A DNA stretch of 16,616 nucleotides from Cellvibrionales bacterium UBA1969 (GTDB lineage Bacteria; Pseudomonadota; Gammaproteobacteria; Pseudomonadales; UBA7434): the NCBI GenBank assembly GCA_002339085.1, contig DDDX01000086.1:21301-37916 (forward strand). Reading direction: 5' to 3'. The notes beneath the pieces are model-generated. The model made no database searches. It was not told the DNA's origin and saw only the letters and a program-made list of their open reading frames with translations. Below, piece by piece: positions 5,622-12,934 of this stretch. Within the stretch, counting starts at the first letter, position 1. Every line of letters starts with the position of its first letter. The position numbers and the translations under genes were made by a program.

Positions 5622-7550
5622 ATGAAGCATCCTGACTTATTTAATATCATCGTAATTGGCGGAGGACATGCTGGCACAGAAGCAGCTTTAGCTGGAGCGC
5701 GTATGGGTTGCTCGGTTTTACTGTTGACCCATAATATTGAGACGCTAGGTCAAATGTCATGTAACCCGGCAATTGGCGGCATAGGGAAGAGTCACTTAGT
5801 AAAAGAAATTGATGCTTTAGGCGGTGCAATGGCGAAAGCGGCCGACAAAGCAGGCATTCAATTTCGTATTTTAAATGCTCGAAAAGGCCCGGCTGTAAGG
5901 GCTACTCGCGCTCAAGCAGATAGGGTTTTGTACAAAGCTGCTATCCGAGAGCAACTAGAAAACCAACATAACCTAAATATTTTTCAAGCCTCCGTCGACG
6001 ATCTAATCATCGATGAAACAAACAGTAAATCAAAGGTTGTTGGTGTAAAAACCAATATCGGGGTGGATTTTTTTGCAGAAAATATCGTACTTTCTGCTGG
6101 TACTTTTTTGGGTGGAAAAATTCATATTGGGCTCGATAACCATGCAGGTGGTCGAGCAGGAGACCCACCATCAACACAGCTTGCTAAGCGATTAAGAGAG
6201 CTCCCTTTTCGAGTCGGGCGGCTAAAAACAGGGACCCCACCAAGAATAGATGCAAGAACGGTAGATTTTTCAGACCTTCAAGAGCAGCAAGGGGATACAC
6301 CTTTACCTGTGATGTCTTTTTTAGGTGAAGTAAGTGATCACCCTCGCCAAGTGAGTTGTTATATCACGCATACTAATGAAAAAACACATGGAATCATTCA
6401 AGAAGGCCTAGCCCGTTCGCCACTCTATACGGGTAAAATCGAAGGAACAGGGCCGCGTTACTGCCCTTCAGTTGAAGATAAAATACATCGATTTGCCGAG
6501 AAAAAATCACACCAAATATTTATCGAGCCAGAAGGGCTAAATACCCATGAGCTCTACCCAAACGGGATATCGACAAGTTTACCTTTTGATATACAAATGC
6601 GATTGGTTAGAAGCATCAAAGGCTTTGAATCGGCACAAATGACGCGGGCAGGCTACGCAATAGAATACGATTTCTTTGATCCCCGCGACTTAAAACCCAG
6701 CCTTGAAACGCGATTTATTGATGGGTTGTTCTTTTGTGGACAAATTAATGGTACCACGGGGTATGAGGAAGCGGCGGCCCAAGGATTGATTGCCGGAATG
6801 AATGCGGCGAGGAGAAGCCAACAAAAAGACAGTTGGTCGCCAGGAAGAGAGCAGGCATATATTGGCGTAATGATCGATGATCTTATCACCTTGGGCACAC
6901 AAGAGCCGTACCGCATGTTCACTAGCAGAGCAGAATATCGGTTGACCTTAAGGGAAGATAATGCGGATGTTCGATTAACGACAAAAGGCAGAGAATTAGG
7001 CTTAGTTGACGATTACCGCTGGCGGTCATTTAATAAAAAACAAGACATAATAAATAAAGAAAAACAACGCCTAGAGACGACTTGGATTCAAGCGGATTCT
7101 AGCCAGGCCCAGCAACTTAACAAAAAACTAAGTAAGTCATTGAGCCGAGAATATAACTTAGCTGATTTACTAAAGCGGCCAGAGCTAAGTTTAGATGATT
7201 TATATGAAGCGGAGGGATATCAATTAAATCACAGACAAGCACAAGAACAGATTGAAATAAGCGCAAAATATGCCGGCTATATTGATCGTCAACAAAATGA
7301 TATACAAAAATTACAGCGACATGAAAACACACTGATTCCGTCAAACATCAACATCAATGACATATCAGGATTAAGCAACGAAGTTAAGCAGAAGTTGATT
7401 GAAGCGAAGCCAGAGAATTTAGGGCGAGCAAGCAGGGTTCCGGGTGTCACGCCAGCAGCGATTTCATTATTATTGGTTCATTTGAAAAAACAAGGCCATC
7501 TTGACGCTGCGGAGAAAGCAGAGAATAAGCCGATAAAATCTGCTTTATAA
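5622..7550 (+). CDS. mnmG: tRNA uridine-5-carboxymethylaminomethyl(34) synthesis enzyme MnmG (GidA)
   Basis: MnmG is the FAD- and NADH-dependent partner of MnmE in wobble-uridine modification. The 642-residue product starts with the Rossmann FAD-binding motif GGGHAGTEAA at residues 13-22. The family signatures follow: MSCNPAIGGIGKSHLVKE, GPAVRATRAQADR, GRLKTGTPPRIDART, PRYCPSVEDK with its cysteine, INGTTGYEEAAAQG and RAEYRLTLREDNAD. The C-terminal MnmE- and tRNA-binding helical part ends SRVPGVTPAAISLLLVHLKK plus a short tail. ATG 5622 is chosen by alignment with E. coli MnmG; TTG 5589 would add 11 unlike residues and overlaps the promoter. The stop is in the same reading frame as downstream rsmG. 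Confidence 0.98.
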   Translation: MKHPDLFNIIVIGGGHAGTEAALAGARMGCSVLLLTHNIETLGQMSCNPAIGGIGKSHLVKEIDALGGAMAKAADKAGIQFRILNARKGPAVRATRAQADRVLYKAAIREQLENQHNLNIFQASVDDLIIDETNSKSKVVGVKTNIGVDFFAENIVLSAGTFLGGKIHIGLDNHAGGRAGDPPSTQLAKRLRELPFRVGRLKTGTPPRIDARTVDFSDLQEQQGDTPLPVMSFLGEVSDHPRQVSCYITHTNEKTHGIIQEGLARSPLYTGKIEGTGPRYCPSVEDKIHRFAEKKSHQIFIEPEGLNTHELYPNGISTSLPFDIQMRLVRSIKGFESAQMTRAGYAIEYDFFDPRDLKPSLETRFIDGLFFCGQINGTTGYEEAAAQGLIAGMNAARRSQQKDSWSPGREQAYIGVMIDDLITLGTQEPYRMFTSRAEYRLTLREDNADVRLTTKGRELGLVDDYRWRSFNKKQDIINKEKQRLETTWIQADSSQAQQLNKKLSKSLSREYNLADLLKRPELSLDDLYEAEGYQLNHRQAQEQIEISAKYAGYIDRQQNDIQKLQRHENTLIPSNININDISGLSNEVKQKLIEAKPENLGRASRVPGVTPAAISLLLVHLKKQGHLDAAEKAENKPIKSAL

Positions 7551-7553
7551 CAC

Positions 7554-7559
7554 AAGGAA
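7554..7559 (+). promoter_or_regulatory. Shine-Dalgarno that places the rsmG start at ATT
   Basis: AAGGAA begins three bases after the mnmG stop. No ATG, GTG or TTG lies at a useful distance in the rsmG frame. Counting 6 nt from this site reaches ATT at 7566, a spacing normal for initiation. ATT at 7560 abuts the site and is too close. TTG at 7561 is in another frame that closes after a few codons. Confidence 0.55.
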
Positions 7560-7565
7560 ATTGAT

Positions 7566-8207
7566 ATTAACGTTGACGACAGATACCGCAAGCAGTTAAT
7601 AAGTGGCGCTGAAAATTTAGGCCAATACTTAAGCGAAGACGAACAAAAAAAGTTACTCACTTTTGTTCAGCTAATCATTAAATGGAATAAGACACACAAT
7701 TTAACCGCGATAACAGAAACAAAAGAAATTGTTAGTAAACACCTGCTTGATAGCTTAAGTGTTTCTCCTTACCTATATGGGCGATCAGTTATTGATGTTG
7801 GCACAGGTGCAGGCCTGCCCGGCATACCGCTGGCAGTCGTCAATCCTTATAAAGCATTCACTCTTTTAGACAGCAGCCAAAAAAGAATAGCTTTCATAAA
7901 GGAGACTAAAAGAAAGTTAGCACTAACAAACGTGAAAGCAGAACATTGCCGTGTCGAGAAGTATTCAGGGCAAAAATTTTCATCAATTTGCTCAAGAGCG
8001 TATTCATCTTTAGAGCAAATGCTAATACAAACAGAACATTTAATAGACAAAAAGGGCGTTTGGCTAGCTATGAAAGGGGTTTATCCTCAAGTAGAAGTCG
8101 ACGGTTTATCAAATAGCTTCCAGGTTAAAAAAACAATTCCATTGGTTGTTCCAGGGCTAGTTGCTGAACGTCATTTGTTAATTATTAAAAAGAAACCTAT
8201 ATCGTAA
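7566..8207 (+). CDS. rsmG: 16S rRNA (guanine(527)-N(7))-methyltransferase RsmG, apparent ATT start
   Basis: RsmG (GidB) uses S-adenosylmethionine to methylate G527 of 16S rRNA; its loss gives low-level streptomycin resistance. The frame is open from 7551 to the stop at 8205-8207. From ATT 7566 it gives 213 residues, close to E. coli RsmG (207). Visible motifs are IKWNKTHNLTAI, the SAM-binding motif IDVGTGAGLPGIPLA (residues 76-90), TLLDSSQKRIAF, CSRAYSSL and the closing GLVAERHLLIIKK. The first ATG/GTG/TTG in the frame is GTG 7932, well after the SAM motif, so a start there would give a useless fragment. The inferred start is ATT at 7566 behind AAGGAA. mnmG lies just upstream in the same frame, separated by one TAA. 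Product identity is firm; the start is inferred. Confidence 0.9.
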   Translation: MNVDDRYRKQLISGAENLGQYLSEDEQKKLLTFVQLIIKWNKTHNLTAITETKEIVSKHLLDSLSVSPYLYGRSVIDVGTGAGLPGIPLAVVNPYKAFTLLDSSQKRIAFIKETKRKLALTNVKAEHCRVEKYSGQKFSSICSRAYSSLEQMLIQTEHLIDKKGVWLAMKGVYPQVEVDGLSNSFQVKKTIPLVVPGLVAERHLLIIKKKPIS

Positions 8208-8221
8208 TACAAGACGATATA
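8198..8221. repeat. Inverted repeat, 8-bp perfect arms, across the rsmG stop
   Basis: TATATCGT (8198-8205) and ACGATATA (8214-8221) are perfect inverted arms with an 8-nt loop. The right arm is itself part of a 10-bp palindrome, CGATATATCG (8215-8224). The stem is AT-rich and no T tract follows, so it is a poor terminator. It lies upstream of the proposed parA −10 and could be an operator or an mRNA end structure. Confidence 0.4.
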
Positions 8222-8261
8222 TCGGACATTGCCCTAAAAAAACCTTATCATTAGATTAACC

Positions 8262-8270
8262 TGCTAAAAT
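8262..8270 (+). promoter_or_regulatory. Candidate parA promoter, extended −10
   Basis: TGC-TAAAAT (TG at 8262-8263, hexamer 8265-8270) resembles an extended −10 without a clear −35. A start near 8277 would leave about 30 nt to ATG 8307 and would exclude TTG 8271 as the parA start. A second possible pair, TTGCCC (8229) with TAGATT (8252), has 17-nt spacing. Confidence 0.3.
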
Positions 8271-8306
8271 TTGAACAAGTTAGTTGTTGGTATTGACGCA
8301 TTACAA

Positions 8307-9101
8307 ATGGGCGATCCTTTGGCAAAAACAATTGCAATTACAAATCAAAAGGGTGGTGTTGGGAAAACCACCACCACCGTCAATTTAGCTGCGTCATTAG
8401 CTTCAGCTAAACGTCGCGTGTTGCTGGTCGATTTAGATCCTCAAGGAAATGCAACAATGGGCTGTGGGATTGAAAAAAACGAATGCCCCTTAACGCTTTA
8501 CGACTTGTTGATGAATGGCGCAAGTATTAATCAAATAAAACACCACAGTGAATCCGGCGGTTTTGATGTGCTACCTAGCAACTCAAACCTGACAGCCGCA
8601 GAGGTTGAGCTGCTCAACGTAGAAGAGAAAGAGTTTGTTTTGCAGCAACAATTATCACCCGCAAAGGAAGCATACGATTTTATTTTAATTGATTGTCCCC
8701 CCTCGCTGAGCATGCTAACGATTAATGCAATGGCTGCAGCTGAAAGTGTTGTCATCCCCATCCAATGTGAATACTATGCTTTAGAGGGCCTCTCGGCATT
8801 GATGAATACAATTGCTAGGGTTGCTGACGGCATAAACCCAAACATAAAAATTGAGGGATTATTAAGAACGATGTACGACCCAAGGAATAGTTTGACTAAT
8901 GATGTTTCTGCACAATTAACCCAGCACTTTGGTGAGCGAGTTTATAAGACCGTCATTCCAAGGAATGTGCGCTTAGCAGAGGCCCCCAGCCACGGCGAGC
9001 CGGTTTTGTCTTACGATCCTCAATCAAAGGGCGCAATAGCCTATTTAGCGCTAGCGGCAGAGGTTTTACAAAAGCAAACCACCATCACTCAAAACCAATA
9101 G
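8307..9101 (+). CDS. parA: Chromosome-partitioning ATPase ParA (Soj family)
   Basis: ParA is the ATP-dependent nucleoid-binding protein that moves ParB-parS complexes apart after replication. The product has the deviant Walker A motif KGGVGKTT with its signature lysine (residues 15-22), VLLVDLDPQGNAT (A' motif) and ILIDCPPSLS (Walker B), all near the N terminus without a DNA-binding extension. It is therefore the short chromosomal Soj type and not a long plasmid ParA. From ATG 8307 it is 264 residues. TTG 8319 would give MAKTIAITNQKGG, the commonest family start, and is a real alternative; TTG 8271 is less likely. No candidate has a clear Shine-Dalgarno. parB follows 24 nt downstream. The position between rsmG and the atp operon is that of Pseudomonas parAB. 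Confidence 0.95.
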   Translation: MGDPLAKTIAITNQKGGVGKTTTTVNLAASLASAKRRVLLVDLDPQGNATMGCGIEKNECPLTLYDLLMNGASINQIKHHSESGGFDVLPSNSNLTAAEVELLNVEEKEFVLQQQLSPAKEAYDFILIDCPPSLSMLTINAMAAAESVVIPIQCEYYALEGLSALMNTIARVADGINPNIKIEGLLRTMYDPRNSLTNDVSAQLTQHFGERVYKTVIPRNVRLAEAPSHGEPVLSYDPQSKGAIAYLALAAEVLQKQTTITQNQ

Positions 9102-9125
9102 ATCTTCATAAAGACAGGCTGATTA

Positions 9126-10049
9126 ATGAAAACAAAGAAAAAAGGATTGGGAAAAGGCTTAGATGCTTTGCTTGGTAGCACCATTGCTTCAGCCGCTCAA
9201 CCCGTCTACGTAAATCAAGAAAGACCCTCAGAAACGGTCCATTTAGCCCGCTCATTAAAGACAGGCGTTTTGCTCGAAGTGCCGGTTGAGCTGTGCCAGC
9301 GGGGCAAATATCAACCTCGACGAGATATTGATCAAGCCTCTTTAGATGAGCTGGCAGCATCTATCCGCAGCCAAGGAGTGATGCAACCTATTATTCTTAG
9401 AGCTCTCGGTGGCGATCAAGCGAACGAACAAAACTATGAGATTATAGCTGGCGAGCGACGCTGGCGAGCAGCACAACAGGCAGGTTTAATGACGGTACCA
9501 GCTGTCATTAAGGAAGTTGAAGATGAAACGGCAATGGCTATGGCCTTAGTAGAAAATTTACAACGAGAAGATTTAAACCCCATGGAGGAGGCATACGCGT
9601 TAACCCGGTTAAACCAAGAGTTTGATCTTACCCATCAGCAAGTTGCTGATATCGTTGGTAAATCAAGAGTTACCGTGTCTAATATGCTTCGGCTGATGAA
9701 CTTGGTAGACGAGGTAAAGCGGCTGTTAGAGCACGGTGATATAGAGATGGGTCATGCTAGAGCCTTGCTAGGATTGGTCGGCGAACAACAACTAAACGCT
9801 GCTAAAGAGGTTGTTAACCGCAGCTTAAATGTACGCCAAACAGAGTTGTTGGTGAAAAACTACAACAAAACGGTCTCAGGTGTCGAGGTGGTGCCCGTAG
9901 ACCCCAACATAAGGGCACTAGAAAACCAATTGGGCGAAAAATTTGGATTGCCGGTTAGCTTAACCCACAACAGCAAGGGTGCTGGAAAATTAACCATTAA
10001 ATACCACAGTCTCGATGAGCTAGATGGAATTTTAGACCATATAAAATAA
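9126..10049 (+). CDS. parB: Chromosome-partitioning CTPase/DNA-binding protein ParB (Spo0J family)
   Basis: ParB loads at parS sites as a CTP-dependent clamp and spreads along origin-proximal DNA; it stimulates ParA. The 307-residue product begins KKKGLGKGLDALLG, the ParA-interacting tail. The nuclease-like CTP-binding domain follows with GERRWRA (109-115) and ENLQREDLNPMEEA (143-156). A helix-turn-helix lies at about 170-190 (QQVADIVGKSRVTVSNMLRL), then the linker and the C-terminal dimerisation domain ending KLTIKYHSLDELDGILDHI. The length is usual for the family. ATG 9126 has AGG at 9116-9118, 7 nt upstream. It is probably co-transcribed with parA. Confidence 0.97.
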   Translation: MKTKKKGLGKGLDALLGSTIASAAQPVYVNQERPSETVHLARSLKTGVLLEVPVELCQRGKYQPRRDIDQASLDELAASIRSQGVMQPIILRALGGDQANEQNYEIIAGERRWRAAQQAGLMTVPAVIKEVEDETAMAMALVENLQREDLNPMEEAYALTRLNQEFDLTHQQVADIVGKSRVTVSNMLRLMNLVDEVKRLLEHGDIEMGHARALLGLVGEQQLNAAKEVVNRSLNVRQTELLVKNYNKTVSGVEVVPVDPNIRALENQLGEKFGLPVSLTHNSKGAGKLTIKYHSLDELDGILDHIK

Positions 10050-10082
10050 TGGGCTTTCGCTGTCTTAAGCTAGTTGCTTAGC

Positions 10083-10104
10083 AAAAAAAAGCGCTTCAGC
10101 TGCT
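10083..10104 (-). terminator. Weak terminator-like structure on the minus strand
   Basis: On the minus strand AGC-(A)-GC-TGAA-GC-GCT (10104-10090) pairs with one bulged A and runs straight into eight T (10090-10083). It would stop leftward transcription before it enters parB antisense. There is no minus-strand gene here to end, so it may be chance. Confidence 0.25.
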
Positions 10105-10113
10105 TACATTGCC

Positions 10114-10127
10114 CCTCTTGATAGAGG
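10114..10127. repeat. Small hairpin directly upstream of the atp promoter
   Basis: CCTCT-TGAT-AGAGG is a perfect 5-bp stem with a 4-nt loop. It ends at the base before the −35 hexamer at 10128. It may help end the parAB transcript or may be an operator. Only TTGCATTT follows, not a real T tract. Confidence 0.35.
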
Positions 10128-10156
10128 TTGCATTTGGGGGGGTGTTTAAATATAAT
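10128..10156 (+). promoter_or_regulatory. Promoter of the atp operon
   Basis: TTGCAT (10128-10133) and a perfect TATAAT (10151-10156) are separated by exactly 17 nt, the best sigma-70 match in the window. Transcription would begin near 10163, leaving a leader of about 115 nt before atpI. A run of seven G lies in the spacer (10136-10142). This agrees with the known promoter ahead of atpI in other gammaproteobacteria. Confidence 0.65.
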
Positions 10157-10278
10157 CTCCCCGCTTTTTTGACGGCGGCTATTACTAAAACCAAAAGAGA
10201 TATCTTCTATTGGTGGTTTTTCTAAACGATTATTGAAAGCAGGCCTTAGTTTATGTGTTTTAGGCCCGCGGAAGCCAA

Positions 10279-10686
10279 ATGCAGATAGACTGGCACTCCC
10301 CTCTAAAGCAGTTTTTGTGTCAACTGGGCTTAGCAGTGATCTTGGCCGCACTATTAACGTTGTGCCAAGAAGGGTTTTTATTTGACGGTGTTTTGCTTGG
10401 AGGCATAGTAGCTTCTGTTGCCACCTATTATTTTTATTACCAAGCATTCAGCGGCCTAAAGTCTGAAGCGTTTACTCCAGAAGATGCGGCAAAAATGTTC
10501 CTTTTGCGGTGTTACAGGGCTGAAGTTTTTAAGATCTTGCTGTCAGTTTTAACACTGCTAATAGTTTTTAGGTATGTCGATGATAAAACTTTTCGAACGA
10601 GCGTGCTCTTGGGTTATGTCGTCATTAGCGTTGTTGGTTCACTGACCAACAGTTATTTTTTTAACACTCAAGAGACTCTACATTAA
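10279..10686 (+). CDS. atpI: ATP synthase subunit I
   Basis: AtpI is a small membrane protein at the head of atp operons. It is not part of the finished enzyme and is thought to help c-ring assembly or cation supply. The 135-residue product shows four hydrophobic segments, at about residues 9-29, 35-55, 83-97 and 107-125, with the central charged loop LKSEAFTPEDAAKMFLLRCYRAEVFK typical of the family. ATG 10279 is the only start in the frame after the stop at 10261, with GGAAG at 10270-10274. It ends 2 nt before atpB. AtpI sequences are poorly conserved, so identity rests partly on length, topology and position. Confidence 0.88.
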   Translation: MQIDWHSPLKQFLCQLGLAVILAALLTLCQEGFLFDGVLLGGIVASVATYYFYYQAFSGLKSEAFTPEDAAKMFLLRCYRAEVFKILLSVLTLLIVFRYVDDKTFRTSVLLGYVVISVVGSLTNSYFFNTQETLH

Positions 10687-10688
10687 GA

Positions 10689-11543
10689 ATGGCCGGTTCC
10701 AACCCTTCAACACAAGAATATATTTCCCACCACTTAACCAATTTAACTTATGGTAAGTTGCCTGCTGGTTATGTTCGAGACGGCGGTACACTTGAGTCTG
10801 CTCAGTGGACGGTTGCTCATTCGGCCCAAGAGGCGGCGGACATGGGTTTTATGGCGATTCATCTAGATACGATGTTTTGGTCAATTTTTTTAGGGGCTTT
10901 ATTCTGCTGGTCATTCGCTCGGGCGGCAAAGGCGGCAACCTCAGGAGTCCCTGCTGGATTTCAAAACTTTGTCGAAATGGTTGTCGATTTTATAGATGAC
11001 AATGTTAAAAGCATTTTTCACCATAAAAATGACTTGGTAGCACCGCTGGCTTTAACGGTTTTTGTTTGGGTGTTTTTGCAAAATCTAATGGACTTAGTTC
11101 CTGTTGATTGGATTCCCGAACTTGCCAAGATAATGGGTATTCACTACATGAAGGTGGTGCCATCAACAGATGTTAATGCAACAGCGGGTATGGCCCTTGG
11201 TGTTTTTATGCTAATTATATATTACAGCATTAAGCAAAAAGGCGTGGGCGGTTTCGCTGCTGAGCTGGCGTTTCAGCCGCTGCCAAAGTGGGCTTTACCG
11301 TTTAACTTGTTTTTAGAAATCGTTGGGTTAATAGCAAAGCCCATTTCTTTAGCTTTGCGCTTGTTTGGCAACATGTATGCTGGAGAAATGGTTTTTATTA
11401 TTATCAGTTTATTGCCCTTTTATTTACAGTGGTTGTTGTCAGTGCCTTGGGCAATCTTCCATATTTTAATTATTACACTACAAGCATTTATTTTTGCCAT
11501 ATTAACCGTTGTTTACTTAGCAATGGCTTATGATCACCATTAA
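10689..11543 (+). CDS. atpB: F1Fo ATP synthase subunit a
   Basis: Subunit a is the membrane stator that forms the two proton half-channels facing the c ring. The 284-residue product has the signature PISLALRLFGNMYAGEM with the essential arginine at R224 (E. coli R210), preceded by the FNLFLEIVGLIAKP helix and followed by two more hydrophobic helices. The N terminus (residues 1-55) is a long periplasmic segment with STQEYISHHLTNLTYG, as in other gammaproteobacteria. The start follows atpI by 2 nt. Confidence 0.98.
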   Translation: MAGSNPSTQEYISHHLTNLTYGKLPAGYVRDGGTLESAQWTVAHSAQEAADMGFMAIHLDTMFWSIFLGALFCWSFARAAKAATSGVPAGFQNFVEMVVDFIDDNVKSIFHHKNDLVAPLALTVFVWVFLQNLMDLVPVDWIPELAKIMGIHYMKVVPSTDVNATAGMALGVFMLIIYYSIKQKGVGGFAAELAFQPLPKWALPFNLFLEIVGLIAKPISLALRLFGNMYAGEMVFIIISLLPFYLQWLLSVPWAIFHILIITLQAFIFAILTVVYLAMAYDHH

Positions 11544-11567
11544 TTTTTTTATATATCGGAGATAACG
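11544..11567 (+). promoter_or_regulatory. atpE ribosome binding region with U-rich leader
   Basis: A run of seven T (11544-11550) and an ATATATC stretch lie before GGAG (11558-11561), with 6 nt to the atpE ATG. In E. coli a U-rich region ahead of the atpE Shine-Dalgarno raises translation so that enough c subunit is made for the ring. The same arrangement is seen here; the role is inferred by analogy. Confidence 0.45.
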
Positions 11568-11798
11568 ATGGAACTTGAAGTAATGAAGTACTTAGCAGGC
11601 GCACTTATTATGGGCTTAGGCGCTGTCGGTGCTGCGGTTGGTGTTGGTATCCTTGGAAGCAAATTCCTTGAGGGTGCGGCGCGCCAGCCAGAGCTAATCC
11701 CAATGTTACGAACCCAGTTCTTCATCATGATGGGGCTTGTTGATGCGGTACCGATGATCGGTGTGGGTATAGGCTTTTATATGATCTTTGCTATATAA
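11568..11798 (+). CDS. atpE: F1Fo ATP synthase subunit c
   Basis: Subunit c forms the rotating proteolipid ring. The 76-residue hairpin protein has two membrane helices joined by the polar loop ARQPEL (residues 38-43), which contacts the F1 stalk. The first helix is glycine/alanine-rich. The carboxylate is Asp59 in MGLVDAVPMI, followed by Ala, and no Na+-type Gln/Glu-Ser ligand set is visible. Proton coupling is therefore expected. It is preceded by a strong ribosome binding site and followed by an 85-nt gap before atpF. Confidence 0.98.
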   Translation: MELEVMKYLAGALIMGLGAVGAAVGVGILGSKFLEGAARQPELIPMLRTQFFIMMGLVDAVPMIGVGIGFYMIFAI

Positions 11799-11819
11799 AG
11801 GCAGCGTAGAAATTGTGTG

Positions 11820-11837
11820 GTTCACCTAAAGGTAAAC
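11820..11837 (+). repeat. Imperfect hairpin in the atpE-atpF gap
   Basis: GTT-C-ACC-TAAA-GGT-A-AAC pairs with one internal mismatch. It lies just after the highly translated atpE and could protect or mark an mRNA end between atpE and the less-needed atpF. Stability is low. Confidence 0.25.
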
Positions 11838-11883
11838 ATAAGTTTGCCCAAGTAGCCGCTGAATATTTTATAGGGACAGTGCA

Positions 11884-12354
11884 GTGAATATTAATCTCAC
11901 ATTATTTGCGCAATTAATTAGTTTTGCGATATTTGTTTGGTTTTGTAAAACCTATGTTTGGCCGCCTATTATTTTGGCTATGCAGGAGCGCCAAAAACAA
12001 ATAGCTGATGGTTTGAATGCCGCAGAAAAAGCGGGCCAAGATTTAGAGGTGGCACATCAAAAAATCGATGCCCAGTTGGTTGAGGCGAAAGCGCAAGCGA
12101 GTCAAATTCTTGATCAGGCGAACAAGCGTGCAGCTCAAATCGTGGATGAGGCCAAAGAAGCGGCGTTGACCGAGGGCCAGCGTTTAAAGGATGCGGCGCA
12201 GTCGGACATCGAGCAAGAGGTTAATCGTGCGAAAGAACAACTTCGCGCTCAAGTCGCCTCACTCGCTTTGATTGGCGCTGAAAAAGTTTTAGAGGCCTCG
12301 ATTGATGAGGCGGCCCATAAAGACATCGTTAATAAGTTGGCGGCAAATTTATAA
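11884..12354 (+). CDS. atpF: F1Fo ATP synthase subunit b
   Basis: Subunit b is the peripheral stalk dimer that holds F1 against the membrane stator. The 156-residue product has one N-terminal membrane helix (about residues 4-27, with KTYVWPPI at its end) and a long charged coiled coil. The coiled coil contains the family stretch QANKRAAQIVDEAK and ends ALIGAEKVLEASIDEAAHKDIVNKL. The length equals E. coli subunit b. It starts at GTG 11884 with AGGGA 7 nt upstream. The stop overlaps the atpH start by one base (TAATG). Confidence 0.97.
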   Translation: MNINLTLFAQLISFAIFVWFCKTYVWPPIILAMQERQKQIADGLNAAEKAGQDLEVAHQKIDAQLVEAKAQASQILDQANKRAAQIVDEAKEAALTEGQRLKDAAQSDIEQEVNRAKEQLRAQVASLALIGAEKVLEASIDEAAHKDIVNKLAANL

Positions 12355-12890
12355 TGGCGGAATTACGTACATTAGCCCGTCCTTATGCGCGTGCAGGGTT
12401 TGAGGTGGCAAATCAGGCTGACACCTTGCAGTTATGGGCAGATCAGTTAAACCAGCTTGCTGTTATTTCTAGCCAGCCTAAAGTGGCTGCGATGATTACA
12501 TCGACCAACACGTTAGCAAGCGAACAAGCGAATAGCCTGAGCGAATTGCTAGGCGTTGATGCGGGTTCGGCAATGGCGAATTTTTTGCAGCTTTTAGCAG
12601 AGAACAAGCGGCTATCATTGCTGCCTTCGGTTGCTGAGTTGTTTGCAGAATTAAAAGCAAGTCAAGAAATGTCGGTGGATGTCACTATCAATACTGCCTT
12701 CGAGCTCGATGATGAAATGACGTCAAAGTTAGCTTTAGCGTTAAAATTAAAACTACAGCGAGACGTGCAGGTTAGCACAGCTGTGGATCGCTCTTTAATT
12801 GGCGGCGTAGTAGTAAGAGCAGGCGATATTGTGATTGATGGCTCAGTCAAGGGCCGCTTAGCTAAGTTGTCAGAAGCGGTTTCAATTTAA
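12354..12890 (+). CDS. atpH: F1Fo ATP synthase subunit delta
   Basis: Subunit delta links the top of F1 to the b stalk. The 178-residue product begins with the conserved TLARPYARAGFEVA segment and has the helical N-terminal domain with ENKRLSLLPSVAELF. It ends with the C-terminal domain DRSLIGGVVVRAGDIVIDGSVKGRLAKLSEAV, which is diagnostic. It overlaps atpF by one base, so translation is coupled. Length is as expected. Confidence 0.97.
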   Translation: MAELRTLARPYARAGFEVANQADTLQLWADQLNQLAVISSQPKVAAMITSTNTLASEQANSLSELLGVDAGSAMANFLQLLAENKRLSLLPSVAELFAELKASQEMSVDVTINTAFELDDEMTSKLALALKLKLQRDVQVSTAVDRSLIGGVVVRAGDIVIDGSVKGRLAKLSEAVSI

Positions 12891-12934
12891 CGGTATTTAT
12901 TAAGTCAGAAAAAATAGGTTTGAGGAATTAAACA

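Noticed and set aside
6737..6745. TGTGGACAA in mnmG as a DnaA box
   Set aside because: One mismatch to the box and inside conserved codons (CGQ); no cluster around it.
8271..8306. TTG start extending ParA by 12 residues
   Set aside because: No Shine-Dalgarno, sequence unlike Soj N termini, and it lies before the likely transcription start.
10253..10288. 11-codon open frame in the atp leader overlapping the atpI start
   Set aside because: Very short, starts with a weak ribosome site, and no sign of conservation can be judged; likely chance.
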